The position numbers were made by a program, and so were the translations under genes. The notes beneath the pieces were generated by a model. It had not been told where the DNA came from. It was given only the letters and a program-made list of their open reading frames with translations, and made no database searches. Of a stretch of DNA of 64,000 nt, positions 59,640 through 64,000 are shown one piece after another. Position 1 is the stretch's first letter. Each line of letters opens with the position of its first letter. This stretch comes from Cladobotryum mycophilum (lineage: Eukaryota; Ascomycota; Sordariomycetes; Hypocreales; Hypocreaceae). The stretch is taken from positions 3,658,001 through 3,722,000 of the forward strand of contig CM071590.1 in assembly GCA_036429605.1 (NCBI GenBank). The letters run 5' to 3'.

Positions 59640-61765
59640 TCAGTTCGGCGCACCATCCGTAACCGTTCCGTATTCCACATCCGGATAATCTCCAAAACAT
59701 GCGAAATCGTACCTGGCTAGGCCGGCCATCTCGTCCTGTACCTTTAGGAACGTCTCAAACTCGCACCAGCCATCTTTCCGACTGACGTCGCATTCAGGGA
59801 AGCTTTTCCCGAGCGGGACCGTACGCTGGTTCAGGACAAAGTGGACATACTTGGTCTCGTCTCCGCGAAGGTAGCCGGTACGGTTCGGAGAAAGTGGCTT
59901 TGGTGTTTTGATGATTTCGATGTCGAGACGGGCACCAAAGGGAGTTAGATGCCCGATGTTGAACCAGTGGTCACCTGGATAGTGAGTATTTGGAAGCGGA
60001 TCGGCAAACTGGCGAAGCCCAAATGCGGTCAAAATAGACACGATATTGGTGTCGTGCGAAAAGTCAAAGTACAGACTCTGATTCAATGGGAAGGTTTCCG
60101 GGTTGCTATCCAACGTCGTATTGATCTGGGAGCCAGAGTAGCCGAGCGTGTGGTTCTTGAGTCGTGCCATGACCTCCTGTTGATATCCAATACCGATAGC
60201 TCTCTATTCGTAGCAATAAAGATTAGTTCACCATCTCCTTGAAAAATATACATTGCAGTTAGTTCACTTACCCCGACAGGGCTGTGGAAGGCATTTCCAG
60301 CAGCAAAGGCTATATCGATAGAGTAACCAAATCCTTGCCACTCTTCATACGTGAAGAGGTCACAAAACTTGCTGTAACCATACGCAACGGTTTCATACGA
60401 GCACATGCTCTGGGCGGCATAAACATCCTTAATAGTCCATTCGAATCCCTCCGTCATCGCCTGGAATCGGGATTGAGCTGCTCTTTTCATTAGCTCCATA
60501 GATACTAGGAAAGTAGGGCATAACGTACCGTCTTTGAGATAAATGTTAAGCCATGGGATCCTAGACTCGTCCCATTTAGTCTTCGTATGAGCATTTGGGC
60601 AGTTAAGGGATCCCCCTAGCGAATTGTTGAAGCCGGCCGCTTCAATAATGACTTCGATGGTAGCATTGTTGGTCCTGCCTTTCGTTAGTTTGGCTATCTC
60701 ATTTGAAGCTGATGCAACTAACCATTCAAGCCCAAAGAAGCCGGCCATCCAATTTTCGGCGGATTTGAGCATGCGGTCCTGGGTCTATTATAGTATTAGC
60801 ATTCGAGTCATGTTCCCAAACTCATTATAGAAGCCAATATCCTTACCGTCGTGCGGACGATGAGCTTGCTCGACGGATTATACAGGCTACCGTACATATA
60901 TGCGTGAAGTACACCTTTGCGTGGATGTCAGTTTCGTCTTCAGCACTTGTGGCATCCTGCTTCATATAAAAGGTCTTACCCGAATCGAACAATTCCTGGC
61001 GCCCCTTGGGCACCAAAATTTCATGCCCAAGTTGATACTTCCAATCCCTCAAGAAACTCAAAGGCCCCTTGGGGTTTATTTTCCCCGAAGCATTCGCAAT
61101 CTTGTCACCCAGCTGAGTCACATCAGCACCGCTTGTGGGATAACGAGCACCATGACGTGATAGCATCTGAACTTGGACAATGTCCGCCCCAGGAGGCAAC
61201 GGGTACTCGTCAACGCCCCATCCGGGGGACGGAAAGTAAGGCGAGAGGTAGCCCATCAACTTGAAGATGGTGTCGTTCCCTTGCTTCATGCCGTCCACAG
61301 GAATAGCCGTCTGCAGCGGCTCATTGGGTACGAATGTGGCAGTTGGATCAAAAGTCCTCGTCTGTGCCATAAAGGCGGCCTTCCCAGTAGCCGTTGGCCC
61401 GGCCCATAACTCCGGTGAGATCTGAAAATACTGGGGCACCTTCTTGGGAGAACACGGGCAAGAGCCGGGGCCGGGGCCAAAGCCAAAACCGGGAGCATGA
61501 TTAGGGAACAGATAGGGTAATGACAGGTAGAGATTGGACGCTAGCAGAATCACCAGACACACAGCAAGGATGGCCGTGGTGAGACGGTAGCGCCGATCCG
61601 CCTGGAGTCGAGGCGGGAGATAGGTTTGTGGAACTCCATCCCCCTCGTCATGGATGTCGTCGTCGTCCTGGTAAACAGCCTGGTATCCTGTAGTGCCTCC
61701 ACGGGAGGATTTACCGATAGGGGGCGGTTGGACGAGACAGACGCGGAAGCATCAGGCTTGGCCAT
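59640..61765 (-). CDS. Membrane-anchored histidine acid phosphatase (phytase-like), one base missing
   Basis: 611 aa when one base is allowed for. Six exons: 61765-60980, 60914-60847, 60784-60723, 60674-60529, 60480-60272 and 60203-59640 (introns of 65, 62, 48, 48 and 68 nt). The two 48-nt introns are stop-free multiples of three. The cytosolic N-terminus (about 1-62, with an Asp run DDDD) leads into one membrane segment (about 63-86, ILAVCLVILLASNLYLSLPYLF). The catalytic RHGARYPT lies at about 204-211 and the proton-donor HD in FDFSHDTN at about 474-475. Family segments KLIVRTTTQDRMLKSAENW and TYEEWQGF are also seen. It should hydrolyse phosphomonoesters outside the cytosol; true phytases are usually secreted, so substrate is open. 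The frame breaks at a G5 run (61720-61724). Confidence 0.87.
61720..61724 (-). other. Frame-breaking homopolymer in the acid phosphatase gene
   Basis: One extra base in this G5 run (plus strand) joins the ATG-started frame (MAKPDASASVSSNRP) to the frame that encodes the membrane anchor and enzyme. As written, the first frame stops at 61550. The nearest GT-AG pair would make a 27-nt intron, too short to be credible. Confidence 0.75.
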
Positions 61766-62406
61766 GATGAATTTGGGGGCTTCTCCGTTATCTTTTTGCT
61801 GCTGCAATATGAGAAAGAAGAAGGAGGGTGCGGTAGGGCTGGGGGCGTCCCCGCTCTTTTTTACTCTCTCCCTCTCACTCTCTACCCTTTTCTGACCCTT
61901 GTCGTCGGTTCCAAGTTGGGTTGAGGATCTCGATGACTAGATCAAGAGAGAGGGGGAGGGGGCGTGGAAACAAAGCACTTGCTTGGAAAATAGATGGAGA
62001 CCCAGGTTCAAGTTGTTTTGCTTTTCGGGTCTTCAACAAGGCTCGGCGGCACAGGATGTAACCCGGAAAATATGTGAGTCCTTGTCCGGGCCAGTCGTAG
62101 GTAACACTCGGTCAAGGCAAAGAGCCCACACTCGTGATGCTGGACAACCACCTGCTATGAAGAGTTGAGATTGCTGCAGCAGCGTAATGGGTCCCGGGCC
62201 AGAGTCTCAAGCAGCCTCTTTTTCGGGTTCGTTTAGGCGACGGAAAACTCCACAGGGTCCAGCCAAGGTCATGAGCCAGGGCTGTCTGCTTGCTTGCTTG
62301 CCGCTCTCTCTCTTTTTGCCTTGCTTCTCTCGCCCCGTTGCCGCTGATGATGCCGCCTCTGGTTGATAATGACGATGAATGCCTGCGTGGCTACTGCTTG
62401 CTTGCT

Positions 62407-62411
<5 letters not shown>

Positions 62412-62438
<27 letters not shown>
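62412..62438. repeat. (CTG)9 trinucleotide repeat
   Basis: Nine perfect CTG units with no supported reading frame through them. Confidence 0.92.
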
Positions 62439-63172
62439 AAAGATGCAGCCCCGTTGCCTCGTCTTGCCTCGCGTCACGTCCCGCCTTTCTGCAATGCAGG
62501 TCTGTCTGGCTTGGGGGATGGAATCTCTTTCTCACACACGCACTCTCTCTCTCTCTCTCTCTCGTGTGTGTGTGTGTGTGTGTTCCTCTCAGCATTCAAC
62601 AAGGACGTGCACGCTGCGCAAGCATGGAAGTCTGGAAGGAGGCAAGTGATAGCCTTACGAAGAACAAAAGCTGGAACCGGGCAGCAAGCTGAGACACGCT
62701 ACTGTCGAAACCCCACTGTGGAATCTAGCACCGTACCAGGGAATCCGTGATTTTAGTGGCTTGACCGGCCAGACCAGGGGGCCAGATGCTTCAGTGGGTT
62801 TACAGGGGATCCAGTTGGTAGTTACAGGGCTCTACAGGACTTAGCCAGCCTGCACAGGGCTGCACCGTTCAGCAGGTTACAGTTGACACTAGGCAGCTCC
62901 ATCTCCCGGGTCACCGGGACTCCACGTCATCCGCACTGTCTCAAAGCACTGCGGATACCTCATCCATCCCATCCCATCCCATCCATGGACCTTTTTCCTT
63001 TATTTATTTTTTTCCCTTTCGACCTCTTCCATGTTATTGCTCTAAGCCTCAAACCACCCTCCACACACGTACATACACCCCTTAAACTAGACCCAGCAAC
63101 CAAGCGGACTCGTGGCCCCCCTTCTCCCATCCGCTTCTTCTCGGCTTCTGGCCTCTTTTCCTGGAGGGGGTG

Positions 63173-63206
63173 GAAGAGGAAGAGAAGAAGAAGAAGAAGA
63201 AGAAGA
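63173..63206. repeat. (GAA)n trinucleotide repeat
   Basis: About eight perfect GAA/AAG units flanked by interrupted purine-rich steps. Confidence 0.85.
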
Positions 63207-64000
63207 GGGGGAAAGAGGGCGGATCCGTTTCCACTGCGAATATTATAGAAGTAGAGAAAAAGAAACAAAATACCAACCAGACCTTACCGCCGCCCACAGG
63301 CCGTAACCATGGTGTGCAGGCTCCTCCTGTCGTGTCCAGCCAGCCAGCGAGGCCCGCCCCTCCATCGGAACCTGTGTTTAAACCATACGGAGTACACAAG
63401 ACGAGTCTCATCTTGACCGGAATTTCCGTCCATGTCTTCAGCAGCCAACCGGCATCCAAAGCGGCTTCTTTGTTCACTCCTTGCTCCTCTCTCCCTCCCT
63501 CCTTATAATACTCACCGCCTGGGGGGCACACACTTTGGTGGGGGGAGGAGAGAGGAGGGGGAATGATTCTATCCCATCCGAATCAAGAGTGTTCCTGCTG
63601 TGGAACAAGTAACCATGCCAGGCTCTCTCCTCTCATCTCCTCTCCTCTCCCTCCCTCCCTCCCTGCCTCCCTCTCTTTCGCCTCACCTTTGACGAGAGGA
63701 CAGGAGGGGAAGTAGAGTACTCCGTAGTGGCTCGTACATGCAAAGCGATGGATGCTAAAAAAGCAAAAGTTACAAACCCAGTGCTGCACTACACACCAAG
63801 AAGAGCGATCCAATTTCCTCCAGCCGCATATGAATCAATCATCTACAATTTCGCGCCGTCCATGTACTCCGTACGACCTAGGTAATTAGCTTGCTTACAT
63901 GTTGCTCATCTCGCCAACCAACATCCTGGCTTCCCATCTCATAGAGCCATGCTCAAGACCAATATAGGAAAATGCGCTATACTTTGTATGTTTATTCTGT

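Larger units (their letters stand above)
61766..64000. other. Right-end spacer with simple repeats
   Basis: 2.2 kb holding the acid phosphatase promoter and otherwise low-complexity DNA: (CTG)9 at 62412-62438, CT/GT runs at 62545-62582 and GAA units at 63173-63206. TACTCCGTA/TACGGAGTA lies at 63386, 63718 and 63865. No supported gene. Confidence 0.5.

Noticed and set aside
61690..61716. 27-nt GT-AG intron as explanation for the phosphatase frame break
   Set aside because: Too short for a spliceosomal intron in fungi; a missing base in the adjacent G5 run is simpler.

Overview
The window is nuclear DNA of a filamentous ascomycete (Pezizomycotina, most likely a Sordariomycete). The protein-coding genes are interrupted by short introns of about 48-90 nt with GTAAGT-like donors and CTAAC/CTAAT-like branch sites. 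The proteins are typically fungal: MOB2, LEO1, a GlcNAc-induced (DUF3605) protein, a Kre9/Knh1-like GPI protein, CRT10 and a MEP/AMT ammonium permease. Spacers are long and rich in polypurine/polypyrimidine tracts and microsatellites. I see no rRNA, tRNA, CRISPR array, intact transposon or secondary-metabolite cluster. Species cannot be named from this sequence.

Layout. At the left edge lies the 3' part of a DUF3237 gene (+, 1-693), then MOB2 (-, 1173-3181, four exons with a 23-nt first exon), LEO1 (+, 4482-5764) and a patatin-like protein that has lost its catalytic residues (+, 6604-8499). A gene-poor AT-leaning stretch follows, interrupted by a small unknown gene (-, 11269-11852) with a one-base frame break. 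Next come a hypothetical protein with a TATA box (+, 16958-17656), a GPI-anchored Kre9-like wall protein (-, 19537-20388) and UTP-glucose-1-phosphate uridylyltransferase (-, 23731-25934). A DUF3605 protein (+, 29715-30458) and a tandem dihydroneopterin-aldolase-like protein (-, 30725-31724) form a convergent pair. A 10-kb stretch without a convincing gene (31.7-42.0 kb) precedes a Frizzled/Smoothened-like seven-TM receptor (+, 42030-43682), a membrane-anchored GH5 glycosidase (+, 45726-47246) and CRT10 (+, 48287-51115). After a microsatellite-rich spacer come an ammonium permease (+, 56934-58764) and a membrane-anchored histidine acid phosphatase (-, 59640-61765).

The genes do not form one pathway. 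Several concern the cell surface and nutrient uptake: UDP-glucose supply for wall glucan, the Kre9-like protein, the GH5 enzyme, the ammonium permease, the acid phosphatase and the receptor. The others are housekeeping or regulatory (Paf1 complex, MOB2/NDR kinase, CRT10).

Most useful observations: (1) four genes, including the normally essential UGP1, are each broken by exactly one missing base in a G/C homopolymer, which points to sequence error rather than four pseudogenes; (2) the patatin-like protein lacks both the nucleophilic Ser and the catalytic Asp; (3) the 9-mer TACTCCGTA/TACGGAGTA occurs at least 13 times by eye, always outside my gene models, against about 0.5 expected; (4) UGP1 probably uses a GC-AG first intron and has a second possible first exon; (5) the permease has Glu in place of the first pore His, as in the Mep1/Mep3 type.
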